A DNA stretch of 64,000 bases from positions 1,255,646-1,319,645 of the forward strand of contig NZ_QGTG01000002.1 of assembly GCF_003182155.1 (NCBI RefSeq). Reading direction: 5' to 3'. The translations under genes were made by a program, and so were the position numbers. The notes under the pieces were generated by a model that made no database searches, was not told where the DNA came from, and saw only the letters and a list, made by a program, of their open reading frames with translations. The DNA is from Chitinophaga sp. S165. GTDB taxonomy: Bacteria > Bacteroidota > Bacteroidia > Chitinophagales > Chitinophagaceae. Below, piece after piece: positions 36,777-44,969 of the stretch. Numbering within the stretch: position 1 is the first letter of the stretch; the number at the start of each line of letters is the position of its first letter.

Positions 36777-38057
36777 TTATTGGATCACTTTTTCCATACC
36801 AATGCTTCTGGAACCTTTAATGAGCAGGTGAGCATCTGTAAATTGCTGTTGTTGTAACCAGGAAGTTGCAGCCGCGGCATTTTCAAGATATATATACGGA
36901 TGATTGGTTTTAATAAAATCACCTCCTACTAACACTACTGCATGCCAGTGCGTACGTTGTAATAAATTGATCAGTGCCTGGTGTTCTTTCACGCTGTCGG
37001 GGCCTAGCTCCATCATGGCTCCTAACAATAAAACTTTCTTGTCGGCAGTAATGCCGGCAAAGTTCTCAATGGCAGCTTTCATGCTTGAAGGGTTTGCATT
37101 GTAAGCATCCATAATGATCGTATTGGTGCCTTGTTTGATCACCTGTGAACGGTTGTTGGAAGGCGCATATGCAGCAATGGAGTTTTTGATCTTATCAGCA
37201 GATACCCCGAAATGCAGTCCTACTGCTACAGCAGCCATCACATTTGGGAAATTGTACGCACCTACCAGCTGACTATCAATCTGGCCAATGCCTTCATGAC
37301 TGGTCACCTTCACACTTAACAGTGCGCTGTCTGCCAGCGGCTGGCCGGTATAATCGGCCGATGTTTGTCCGTAGGTGATAACAGTAGGGATGCCTTTACT
37401 CATTTCAAGCAGGTAAGCGTACTCATTGCAAACAAATACAGTCCCGTTATTTTTACGCAGGAAATCGTACAGTTCACCTTTCGCCCTGCGCACGCCTTCT
37501 TCACTGCCAAATCCTTCCAGGTGGGCCTTCCCGATGTTAGTGATGATACCATGAGTTGGCCTCGCGATCTTACAATAACTTTCGATCTCATGCTCATGAT
37601 TAGCGCCCATTTCAATAACGGCCATAGCCGCATCAGCCGGAATGCGCAGTATGGTTAACGGTACGCCTATATGATTGTTCAGATTGCCTGCTGTAGCGGT
37701 AGTCTTGAATGCGGATGACAGTACCGTGCTGACCAGCTCTTTCGTAGTTGTTTTGCCGTTAGTGCCGGTAATAGCCAGGAAAGGGATATTCAGGCTTTGC
37801 CTGTGCTTTAGTGCAAGCTGCTGTAATGTATCCAGCACATCTGACGTCAGCATCATTTTATCCGGTTGCGTATAATATGCTTCCTCATCAATTACTGCAA
37901 ATGCAGCTCCCTTTTCCAGTGCAGCCGCAGCATAGGTATTCCCGTTAAAGTTGGGTCCTTTCAATGCAAAAAATATATCACCTGCCTTGAGCTGTCTGGT
38001 ATCTGTTTGTATAGACGGGTATTGCCGGTAAATGTCGTAAAGCTGATCGATGTTCAT
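36777..38057 (-). CDS. murF: UDP-N-acetylmuramoyl-tripeptide--D-alanyl-D-alanine ligase
   Basis: 426 residues from the ATG at 38057 (MNIDQLYDIYRQYPS). Mur ligase landmarks: ITGTNGKTTTKELV (ATP loop), AVIEMGANHEHEIE, TNIGKAHLEGFGS and MDAYNANPSSMKAAIENF, the last typical of MurF. It adds D-Ala-D-Ala to the cytosolic precursor. Sixteen extra in-frame residues upstream are excluded because the promoter box TACATTTG at 38063-38070 lies inside that stretch, five bases before the chosen ATG. A second MurF domain is fused to alanine racemase at 28615. Confidence 0.93.
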   Translation of the reverse strand: MNIDQLYDIYRQYPSIQTDTRQLKAGDIFFALKGPNFNGNTYAAAALEKGAAFAVIDEEAYYTQPDKMMLTSDVLDTLQQLALKHRQSLNIPFLAITGTNGKTTTKELVSTVLSSAFKTTATAGNLNNHIGVPLTILRIPADAAMAVIEMGANHEHEIESYCKIARPTHGIITNIGKAHLEGFGSEEGVRRAKGELYDFLRKNNGTVFVCNEYAYLLEMSKGIPTVITYGQTSADYTGQPLADSALLSVKVTSHEGIGQIDSQLVGAYNFPNVMAAVAVGLHFGVSADKIKNSIAAYAPSNNRSQVIKQGTNTIIMDAYNANPSSMKAAIENFAGITADKKVLLLGAMMELGPDSVKEHQALINLLQRTHWHAVVLVGGDFIKTNHPYIYLENAAAATSWLQQQQFTDAHLLIKGSRSIGMEKVIQ

Positions 38058-38062
38058 AAAAA

Positions 38063-38094
38063 CAAATGTATTAAAAATCAGTTGATAGTCCATA
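38063..38094 (-). promoter_or_regulatory. murF promoter with TATGGACTAT element
   Basis: Minus strand: TATGGACTATCAA, then TACATTTG (38063-38070), with 14 bp between TATGGACTAT and the -7 box. The divergent promoter at 38150-38180 carries the same 13-mer with a 13-bp gap. The -7 box is five bases from the ATG, so the mRNA may have almost no leader. Confidence 0.6.
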
Positions 38095-38149
38095 AGCAGC
38101 AACACATGCTAGCGTTATCCTTGAAAAAATTACTAAAATGAGCTGGCTA

Positions 38150-38180
38150 TATGGACTATCAATTATATAATATATTTTTG
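38150..38180 (+). promoter_or_regulatory. promoter of the heme-lipoprotein operon with TATGGACTAT element
   Basis: TATGGACTATCAA (38150-38162) precedes TATTTTTG (38173-38180), with 13 bp between TATGGACTAT and the box. The 13-mer is the exact inverted copy of 38082-38094 on the murF side. Confidence 0.55.
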
Positions 38181-38245
38181 TTTTAGACGTTGTAATTACC
38201 AATAACCATTCAAAGACCGGGTGATGCCCGCCAAACCAAAGTGAA

Positions 38246-38626
38246 ATGAAAAAACCTATGAAAACAGCACTGTTTCCCTTAGTGCTTATGTTCTTCGTGT
38301 ACAGTTGCACAGCCGAACAGGCGCCTAAACCAGATCCGGGAATAGCTCCCAATGCCTGCGATACCGCAGTGATCACTTCCGATTACATTATGACGACCAT
38401 TTCCAGCAAATGCACCAATGGCGCCTGCCATAAGGGAACGGGCAATTTTGTAGTGTCGGATTTTTCTACATTGGCTAAGCTGAAAACTTATCTCAACGCA
38501 AATGAAGCATTATTCCGGGAAAGGGTAACCGGCCCTAATGCGGACATGCCTCCCCGTGGTGAAAAGTTCAGCCAGGGAACGCGCGATTCTATTAACTGCT
38601 GGCTTTCCCATGGTATGCCGGAATGA
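38246..38626 (+). CDS. small c-type-cytochrome-like lipoprotein (CX4CH motif)
   Basis: 126 residues. Signal sequence with lipobox FVYSC (Cys21), so membrane-anchored. The mature protein has Cys56-TNGA-Cys61-His62, a CX4CH spacing in place of CX2CH, and MPPRG (Met101) where a distal methionine ligand would lie, as in small cytochrome c domains of Bacteroidota. Heme attachment by the standard Ccm machinery to CX4CH is uncertain. It is first of three genes with YceI and a DUF5777 barrel, suggesting an envelope electron-transfer or lipid/quinone-linked module. Confidence 0.68.
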   Translation: MKKPMKTALFPLVLMFFVYSCTAEQAPKPDPGIAPNACDTAVITSDYIMTTISSKCTNGACHKGTGNFVVSDFSTLAKLKTYLNANEALFRERVTGPNADMPPRGEKFSQGTRDSINCWLSHGMPE

Positions 38627-38650
38627 TGGACCCTCACAAAACAGTTTACA

Positions 38651-39196
38651 ATGAAACAAATAATTGCCCTGCTTGCAGGATTGTTCCTTACACATGCCGT
38701 GCTGGCGCAGGATGTGTATACCTGCCGGAATACTGCACTATCCTTCTTTTCCGCCACACCCGTTGAAGATATTGACGCTACTTCAGATAAGGGCTTGTCT
38801 GCTATCAACCTGAAAACTGGAGAGGTCTATTTTAAAGTGGCAGTGAACACCTTTAAGTTCAGGAAACAGCTCATGGAAGAGCATTTCAATGAGAACTATC
38901 TGGAGAGTGATAAATACCCGAATGCTATCTTCAAAGGTAAAATAGTATCGCCTCCCGATCTACATAAAGACGGTACCTATGAGGTAATGGTAGATGGCAC
39001 TTTGTCTCTTCACGGAGTAGACAAGCCATATCGTGAGAAGGCCGTCATCACTGTTAAAGATGGGAAGCCGGCTGCTAACGCCAAGTTCAATGTCAAGCTG
39101 GTTGATCATCGTATAAAAATACCTACACTGGTAATAAAGAACATCGCCGAAGTGGTAGAAGTAACTGTGAAAGCAGCTTATACTACTGCAACCTGA
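38651..39196 (+). CDS. YceI family periplasmic protein
   Basis: 181 residues with a signal peptide (LAQDVY). YceI is an extended lipocalin-like fold that binds polyisoprenoids in its hydrophobic pocket. Visible landmarks are TGEVYFKVAVNTFKFRKQLM, HFNENYLESDKYPNAIFKG and the strand VDGTLSLHGVDKPY. It lies between the heme lipoprotein and the DUF5777 barrel, with 24- and 27-bp gaps, so it is co-transcribed. Confidence 0.88.
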   Translation: MKQIIALLAGLFLTHAVLAQDVYTCRNTALSFFSATPVEDIDATSDKGLSAINLKTGEVYFKVAVNTFKFRKQLMEEHFNENYLESDKYPNAIFKGKIVSPPDLHKDGTYEVMVDGTLSLHGVDKPYREKAVITVKDGKPAANAKFNVKLVDHRIKIPTLVIKNIAEVVEVTVKAAYTTAT

Positions 39197-39223
39197 TAAA
39201 ATCCATTTAATCTGTCAGAACCT

Positions 39224-40147
39224 ATGAAACATATATCTCTGTTGTTCCTGGGCTGTTGCCTCGGACTGAACACTTTTGCCCAGGAAAGCCTGGAGGCGAT
39301 GATCGCCAAGGACGAGGTGAAAACGCATGAGCCGGTGATCGCTACTTATAAATCAACCCGTATCATACAGGGACACTCTCCCGAAACCCTGAAAAAGCGT
39401 GAGCTCGATTTCAGGGTAGCACATCATTTCGGTGATCTTGGAGGCGAATTCGGCGGGCCTAAGACCTTCTTCGGAATGGACAACTCTGCCGATGTCCGCA
39501 TCGCTTTCGAATATGGTATTACTGACCGCCTGATGGCGGGCATTGGCCGTACAAAAGGTTCCGGCAATCTTACCGAACTTTATGAAGGGCTGGCTAAATA
39601 TAAACTGCTGCAACAAACCACCGATGATCACATGCCTGTGACCATCACCTTGTTCGGTAACTCGGTAGTTAGTGCAATGACCTCAAGCAAGACGGTTTCT
39701 GATGCCAGTTATTTCGGCAAATTCTCTGACCGCCTTTCTTATACCGGTCAGGTGATCATAGCCCGCAAGTTCAATCGTAATTTATCTTTGACCTTGCTGC
39801 CAACATTGGTGCACCGTAACCGGGTAGGATACATGGATGAAAATGACATCTTCGCGCTGGGAGCTGGTGGAAGGCTTAAATTCTCTAAGCGGATCGGGTT
39901 GCTGGTAGAATATTTCTATCCGTTCAGGAACCAGGAAAGCAAGGACTATTTTAAAGAACAGGGCAGGAAACTGTACAATCCATTGGCAGTAGGACTGGAA
40001 ATTGAAACAGGGGGACATGTGTTCCATGTGAACTTTACCAACTCGACCGCCATCCTGGAAAATCAGTTCATTCCTGAAACGACCACATCCTGGTTACAGG
40101 GACAGTTCCGCTGGGGCTTTAATATTTCCAGAAGATTCTCGCTGTAA
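39224..40147 (+). CDS. DUF5777 family outer-membrane beta-barrel protein
   Basis: 307 residues with a signal peptide (NTFAQ). The mature chain has repeated amphipathic strands and ends in a phenylalanine-rich strand with a near-terminal aromatic (FRWGFNISRRFSL). The region ELDFRVAHHFGDLGGEFGG followed by FFGMDNSADVRIAFEYG is what I associate with DUF5777. Its recurring company with YceI and a cytochrome-like lipoprotein suggests a shared envelope function, unknown at present. A 75-bp inverted repeat follows its stop. Confidence 0.8.
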   Translation: MKHISLLFLGCCLGLNTFAQESLEAMIAKDEVKTHEPVIATYKSTRIIQGHSPETLKKRELDFRVAHHFGDLGGEFGGPKTFFGMDNSADVRIAFEYGITDRLMAGIGRTKGSGNLTELYEGLAKYKLLQQTTDDHMPVTITLFGNSVVSAMTSSKTVSDASYFGKFSDRLSYTGQVIIARKFNRNLSLTLLPTLVHRNRVGYMDENDIFALGAGGRLKFSKRIGLLVEYFYPFRNQESKDYFKEQGRKLYNPLAVGLEIETGGHVFHVNFTNSTAILENQFIPETTTSWLQGQFRWGFNISRRFSL

Positions 40148-40150
40148 TAC

Positions 40151-40225
40151 TTAGGAATTAGTATTGAGCATTAGAAATTAAGTGATGTAACTTCTTAATT
40201 CCTGATTCTCAATACTAATTCCTAA
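40151..40225. repeat. long inverted repeat (18-bp perfect arms)
   Basis: TTAGGAATTAGTATTGAG (40151-40168) pairs exactly with 40208-40225; an inner AATTAAG / CTTAATT pair extends the hairpin. It starts three bases after the DUF5777 stop and may act in transcript 3'-end formation, but its AT-rich arms look more like a dispersed repeat. Confidence 0.65.
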
Positions 40226-40245
40226 TTTGTATTTTTACATACGTT

Positions 40246-40572
40246 ATGGAGCCGGTAACCTGTTACATAAAAGAAAGATCACTTCTTGCCCGTATGGCGG
40301 CGCGCTATATGGGTGGGAATCAGATAGCTATGGTTATAGGAAGAACGATCCACCTGCACGGTACCAGCCGGGAGAATTTCCTGCGACATAAGTGGTGGGT
40401 ACGGCATGAAATATGTCATGTAATGCAATATAAAGAGTTAGGCCTTGTACCCTTTCTTTGGAAGTATTTCTGGGAGTGTATCAGGGTAGGCTATCACGCT
40501 AACAGGTTTGAAGTAGCAGCCAGGGCTGCGGAACATGATGCAGCAATTATGAACAGTGTTAGGATAGTTTAA
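40246..40572 (+). CDS. small zincin-like protein with HEICH motif
   Basis: 108 residues, no signal peptide. His54-Glu55-Ile56-Cys57-His58 forms an HExxH zinc motif in WWVRHEICHVMQYKELG; Glu89 in NRFEVAARAAE is a candidate third ligand. The layout (short N-part, HExxH helix, then a downstream E-containing helix) resembles minimal DUF4157-type or gluzincin-fold domains. Such a short protein may be a zinc-binding remnant or a genuine mini-peptidase. It stands alone 99 bp after DUF5777 and 142 bp before apaG. Confidence 0.6.
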   Translation: MEPVTCYIKERSLLARMAARYMGGNQIAMVIGRTIHLHGTSRENFLRHKWWVRHEICHVMQYKELGLVPFLWKYFWECIRVGYHANRFEVAARAAEHDAAIMNSVRIV

Positions 40573-40703
40573 GGGGCTTTAAATCAATAGCTTAACATTG
40601 CCCGGATGTCTATTGGCACTACTTCTAAACGAAAAGTTAAAGTCTTCTTTGATATATAATTTTTAGTACTACTGGATATATTTTGCTTATTTTTACGTTA
40701 AAC

Positions 40704-40710
40704 GGAGGTG
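40704..40710 (+). promoter_or_regulatory. strong Shine-Dalgarno sequence before apaG (GGAGGTG)
   Basis: GGAGGTG four bases before the ATG at 40715. Most starts in this window lack an SD, as expected for Bacteroidota, so this one stands out. Confidence 0.55.
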
Positions 40711-40714
40711 TTTT

Positions 40715-41101
40715 ATGGTAAAAAAAGTAACAGACGGAATTACCATCAGTGTGGAGACATTTTATCAACCGGACTATTCAAATCCGATTGGTAGTGAGTT
40801 TATGTTCGCCTACCGTATTACCATCGAGAACAATAATACTTTCCCCATCAAGCTTCTTCGCCGCCATTGGTATATTATCGATTCCAACGGAACCCACCGT
40901 GAGGTAGAAGGAGAAGGCGTAGTTGGTGTACAACCTTTGCTCGCCCCATCTGAAAGTTATCAATATGTCTCAGGTTCTAATCTGCGTACGGAGATCGGCA
41001 AAATGTACGGTACCTACCAGATGGAAAATCAGCTCAATAAAAAGCTGTTTGAGGTCAAGATCCCCGAATTTCAGATGATTGTGCCTTTTAAGCTAAATTG
41101 A
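40715..41101 (+). CDS. apaG: ApaG domain protein
   Basis: 128 residues, the full family length, with the fibronectin-III-like ApaG core: AYRITIENNN, LLRRHWYIIDSNG, VVGVQPLLAPSESYQYVSG and GTYQM. In enterobacteria apaG is linked to cobalt and magnesium resistance; the molecular role is unclear. Its start is set by a strong GGAGGTG. It is monocistronic here, with 156 bp to the methyltransferase. Confidence 0.9.
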   Translation: MVKKVTDGITISVETFYQPDYSNPIGSEFMFAYRITIENNNTFPIKLLRRHWYIIDSNGTHREVEGEGVVGVQPLLAPSESYQYVSGSNLRTEIGKMYGTYQMENQLNKKLFEVKIPEFQMIVPFKLN

Positions 41102-41257
41102 TTTACGTTTTTCACTGTTTTTCCTTCTAAATACTGCACCTTTCCGGGTACAGGAATGCTGTTTTGGAAAATGAATTAACTTGAGTTATCTGACCGGAAA
41201 CAGGTAACCGGGCATGCCCTTGTTTCTGCAATTCTGATAACCTGCAAATGTATACAA

Positions 41258-41884
41258 ATGGACACCAAACAAGCTTATAATCTCTGGGCCTCCCAGTACG
41301 ATACAAACGATAATAAAACACGTGATCTTGAAGCACATGCACTCAGGGGATCCCTGGCAGATATTCCATTTAAGACCTGTCTTGAAGTAGGTTGTGGTAC
41401 CGGAAAGAACACGCTTTGGTTCCAAGAGAGGGCTGACTACATTACGGCGATCGATCTTTCAGAAGAAATGATGGCGAAAGCCAGGCAAAAGATCTCTTCC
41501 TCCCGCGTCTTGTTTAAACAGGCGGACATTACCAAAGAATGGACATTCCAGGATGGTTTGTACGACCTTGTCAGCTTTAGCCTGGTATTGGAACATATCG
41601 ATGACCTTGACCATGTATTTGATCAGGTGTCAAAGTCAATGCATCCCAATGGGCATGTATATATCGGAGAATTGCATCCGTTTAAACAATATGCAGGCTC
41701 TAAAGCACGATTTGATACAGAGAATGGTACAGAAGTACTGGAGTGCTTCAATCATCATATCTCGGACTTTATTCAATCTGCAAAGAAGTACGGACTTGTG
41801 GTAGCCGATATAAATGAATATTTTGACGATAACAACAGGAATGGGATCCCGAGGATCCTTACTATTATTTTGAAGAAAGTTTAA
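41258..41884 (+). CDS. class I SAM-dependent methyltransferase
   Basis: 208 residues with the SAM motif I CLEVGCGTGKNT (about 41-52), acidic IDLSEEMMAKA at the end of strand 2, and FSLVLEHIDDLD as the post-IV region, a Methyltransf_11/25-type small-molecule methylase. Its stop (41882-41884) shares a base with the start of the MBL-fold gene, so the two are translationally coupled and probably work together. Substrate unknown. Confidence 0.87.
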   Translation: MDTKQAYNLWASQYDTNDNKTRDLEAHALRGSLADIPFKTCLEVGCGTGKNTLWFQERADYITAIDLSEEMMAKARQKISSSRVLFKQADITKEWTFQDGLYDLVSFSLVLEHIDDLDHVFDQVSKSMHPNGHVYIGELHPFKQYAGSKARFDTENGTEVLECFNHHISDFIQSAKKYGLVVADINEYFDDNNRNGIPRILTIILKKV

Positions 41885-42762
41885 TGAAACTAACTATCAC
41901 AGGATACTCTACCGCTTTATTTTCTACCTGGTATTTTGTTGAGGAGCTGGGAATTCTATTGGATGCAGGCGACGGTATGATGTCGGCTTTATTGCAGAAA
42001 AGCAGAAAGATCAACCATGCCTTTATTTCACATGCAGACAGGGACCACCTTACAGGATTGCTACAATTCAATCAGCTCAATGCCAGAGAAGGATATCCTG
42101 TTATCCATTATCCAAAAGATTCGCGTTCTTTCCCTTATATGCAGCAATTCTTTCAGCAGTTCGACCCTTATGCGGTAGGTACTGTCTGGGAGCCAGCATT
42201 ACCAGGTGATGAGATCCGTGTGAAAGACGATATCCTGGTAATACCTATCCGCAATGGGCATGTACCCGTGCCTCCGGAAGTCATCAGAAGCCTGAGCTTT
42301 AAAGTCATGCAGACGAAACGGAAACTGAGGCCTGAATTAGTTGGTTTACCAGGAGAAGAGATCCGTAGGATTGGACTGGAGCATGGGAAGGAGAGCACGA
42401 CTATGGAAGTCCGCACAAACATACTTAGTTATTCCGGAGATACACCCGTAGAAGATCTCACGCAATGGAACGATTCGAAGATCCTTATCCATGAAGCAAC
42501 ATTCCTGGAAAGAGAAGAAGAGATCAAAGTATATGCTTACAAGAATAAGCACAGCAGATTGGATGAAGTGATGGAAATGGTAAGTGGCAGTAATATTGAA
42601 ACACTGATATTAGGACACTTCTCATCGCGGTATAATGCTGAGCAGATTGATAATGCGATCAGGCAGTTATGTGATAGGTATGCGGTGAATATACCGGTGT
42701 TCCGGATATTGCCGGGAGAGACGGTAGTGGATGTACTGGGTGGGAAGGCAGTGAATGGGTAG
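41884..42762 (+). CDS. MBL-fold metallo-hydrolase (RNase Z-like)
   Basis: 292 residues. The metal motif reads HADRDH (50-55), an HxDxDH variant of the usual HxHxDH. Downstream ligands are present: YSGDTP (Asp), HEATF (His) and LGHFSSRY (His), in the order seen in RNase Z/ElaC-type proteins. The second-histidine-to-aspartate change leaves enough ligands for one or two metals. It may process tRNA-like or small-molecule substrates; coupling to the upstream methyltransferase is the only functional clue. Confidence 0.8.
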   Translation: MKLTITGYSTALFSTWYFVEELGILLDAGDGMMSALLQKSRKINHAFISHADRDHLTGLLQFNQLNAREGYPVIHYPKDSRSFPYMQQFFQQFDPYAVGTVWEPALPGDEIRVKDDILVIPIRNGHVPVPPEVIRSLSFKVMQTKRKLRPELVGLPGEEIRRIGLEHGKESTTMEVRTNILSYSGDTPVEDLTQWNDSKILIHEATFLEREEEIKVYAYKNKHSRLDEVMEMVSGSNIETLILGHFSSRYNAEQIDNAIRQLCDRYAVNIPVFRILPGETVVDVLGGKAVNG

Positions 42763-42806
42763 TGTAGTTTTAATTGCTTAATTTTAGAAAATAATAGGTG
42801 TTTAAT

Positions 42807-43127
42807 ATGTCTGACGAAATGCTATTTAAAGAGAACGACGAAAACACAGGTGATTATTGGTCAGCAGGTGACCCGATAGGTTTTTCAGATCTAAGTGCCA
42901 TTGAAGATGGTACGGATACAAGTATGCTGGAAAAAATCGGGGCGAGAGCGGCAATTAACGCAATCAATGAAAACAGAGCTTTACAGTTGCCCCTTACATA
43001 TGAAAAGGATGGTTGGGTTGTTAGAGAATATGCCGATGGGCACGTAGAAAAAATAGAACAAATTATCATTTCAGATATCTCACCCGAGTTCAAGAAAGGC
43101 ACTGTTTTGCATGTCAAGTTTCACTAA
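42807..43127 (+). CDS. small protein paired with zeta-like kinase (putative antitoxin)
   Basis: 106 residues from the ATG at 42807 (MSDEMLFKENDEN), preferred to an upstream GTG at 42798. It is acidic in the N-half; the C-half has a helix EKIGARAAINAINENRAL and a strand region LPLTYEKDGWVVREYADG. The small size, the basic-independent fold and a 17-bp overlap with the downstream kinase gene fit an antitoxin of a type II system. No DNA-binding domain is recognised. Confidence 0.65.
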   Translation: MSDEMLFKENDENTGDYWSAGDPIGFSDLSAIEDGTDTSMLEKIGARAAINAINENRALQLPLTYEKDGWVVREYADGHVEKIEQIIISDISPEFKKGTVLHVKFH

Positions 43128-43848
43128 ACGAATGCGCATTTTTGCAGGGCCCAATGGTTCTGGCAAAAGCACCATTATTTACGATATCAAAAAGAATTAC
43201 TATTCTGGATTTTATCTGAACGCAGATGAAATCCAGAAGGCATGCAGTGAGAAAGGATTTATAAATCTGGGGGATTATCAGTTAAATATTTCCAACAATG
43301 TTTTTGAGGAATATCTTTCCGGATCATCTCTAAAAGAAAAGTCTGAAAAGGATGGATATCATGTTGATCTTAGACTTCAGAACAATGTGATCACTACGGG
43401 AGTGAATACACATGCATACGAAGCAGCATTAATTGCCGAATTTTTGCGGCAGCAATTGATATCAGCGGGACATTCCTTTTCATTCGAAACAGTTATGTCA
43501 CATGCCTCTAAATTGGAAATTCTTAAACAGGCTTTGGATGCCGGTTATAGGAATTATTTGTATTTCATTGCAACGGATTCAGTTCAGATTAATATCGATA
43601 GAGTAAAAGAAAGGGTGAAAAAAGGTGGACATAACGTAGATGAAGACAAGATCATAGAAAGGTATACCCGCTCCCTTGATCTACTCTCAAAGGTTATTCC
43701 TTACACTTATCGTACATTCCTGATCGATAATTCCCGTTTAAGTTATCGCTTGATTGCAGAATTTGAGAAAGACAATTTTACTATACATGATCAGGAATTG
43801 CCTAATTGGTTACGTATGTACGTGTTGGAAAAAATGCAGTTGATGTAG
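43111..43848 (+). CDS. zeta-toxin-like P-loop kinase (COG4185 type)
   Basis: 245 residues. Walker A GPNGSGKST lies at about 13-21, then FYLNADEIQKACSEKG, FSFETVMSHASKLEIL and the lid-region RVKERVKKGGHNVDEDKIIERYTRSLDLL, the diagnostic features of COG4185/zeta-like kinases. Zeta toxins phosphorylate UDP-N-acetylglucosamine; whether this one does is unknown. An internal insertion (about residues 60-110) makes it longer than the usual 190-200. The first ATG at 43111 is inside the upstream gene; MRIFAGPNG at 43132 is an alternative start. Confidence 0.82.
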   Translation: MSSFTKRMRIFAGPNGSGKSTIIYDIKKNYYSGFYLNADEIQKACSEKGFINLGDYQLNISNNVFEEYLSGSSLKEKSEKDGYHVDLRLQNNVITTGVNTHAYEAALIAEFLRQQLISAGHSFSFETVMSHASKLEILKQALDAGYRNYLYFIATDSVQINIDRVKERVKKGGHNVDEDKIIERYTRSLDLLSKVIPYTYRTFLIDNSRLSYRLIAEFEKDNFTIHDQELPNWLRMYVLEKMQLM

Positions 43849-43852
43849 CGTT

Positions 43853-44902
43853 CTACTTCGGCCTGTACTTCGACTGTGAAAAGATCTTCATCGCATCTTT
43901 CGTCTCCATCAGCTGCTGCAATGTTACCTCAGGATGCTGTTTCATATATTCCTTTACGATCCTCCATCCTACAAATGCCCCGATCCTACCTGGTGCTTCT
44001 TCAGGCATCCCTTGTGTAGTAGGGCCGTCATTCATGAAATGCATATTGCTCTGCCAGTCTGATTTATACAAGAGGTTCTGTTGTACGAAAAATTGCCATA
44101 TCATCAGTTCATTTTCATCACACCAATCCATCTGTGCTTTCGTATAACCCAAGCGGATGCTATCTTCTGTTTCCGGTAATACCTGTTCAAGGAAATATTG
44201 CTGTTTGCCGGCACTTACCAGCTGGTTTACCAGTTGTTCGCCTGCTTCCGCACCTGGGTATGCCTGCTGCACAAGGGCCTGAACGGCATTGGTAGTAATA
44301 TATTCCGGAGAGAATTTACGGACCATGTACATCGGGTAATCGGGTAACATCGGATATATCGGGAAATCTTTTCCCAGGTACATATCCAGTCCAATACCCA
44401 ATACAGAATCGACAGTAACAGCACCGTAATTACTGATCACGGAACTGAAAGCCACAATTTTCTGTGGAAGGGGGAATGAAGGAATATAGTATTTGATATA
44501 ACGGAAACTTTGCGCCAGGTCTTTCTCTAATGGCTCCAATTTGGGGAAATGTGCATTGACGGAATCCTGTAACACGCGGAAGTCGCCATTGCTGACAAGC
44601 ATACGTGTTTGCAATAGTATTAAATTGCTGGTATCTGAGTAGGGACCGAAATTCATTACATGCTCAATGTAGACAGGCAGGAATGTAGGATATACCTTTG
44701 CCAGTTGTTGCAATCCCGACTGAATATTGTTGGTATCCAGTTTATACAACGCCTGATCAAATCGGTCAATTTGTACATTCACCGCAATATGGCTCACATC
44801 TGGCACGTTTTTGTGCTTACAGGCAGAGGCACAGCAAATAAGGATGAGGGCGGACAATAGCCACTGAGTATTACCAGCTAATTTATTAATGTAATTTCGC
44901 AT
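43853..44902 (-). CDS. gldB: gliding motility lipoprotein GldB
   Basis: 349 residues with a lipobox CCASAC (Cys28), so lipidated. The DVSHIAVNVQIDRFDQALYKLD start of the mature protein, the MVRKFSPEYITTNAV segment and the C-terminal GRIGAFVGWRIVKEYMKQHPEV match GldB, essential for gliding and secretion in Flavobacterium. nadE lies one gene away in divergent orientation, as in other Bacteroidota gldB loci (family knowledge). Its stop lies five bases from the stop of the zeta-like kinase gene. Confidence 0.9.
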   Translation of the reverse strand: MRNYINKLAGNTQWLLSALILICCASACKHKNVPDVSHIAVNVQIDRFDQALYKLDTNNIQSGLQQLAKVYPTFLPVYIEHVMNFGPYSDTSNLILLQTRMLVSNGDFRVLQDSVNAHFPKLEPLEKDLAQSFRYIKYYIPSFPLPQKIVAFSSVISNYGAVTVDSVLGIGLDMYLGKDFPIYPMLPDYPMYMVRKFSPEYITTNAVQALVQQAYPGAEAGEQLVNQLVSAGKQQYFLEQVLPETEDSIRLGYTKAQMDWCDENELMIWQFFVQQNLLYKSDWQSNMHFMNDGPTTQGMPEEAPGRIGAFVGWRIVKEYMKQHPEVTLQQLMETKDAMKIFSQSKYRPK

Positions 44903-44969
44903 ACTTGATATCTAACTACGAATAGGTAAAAATATTATATAGCTTGTATTAAAAAAAAGATAAAATTAT

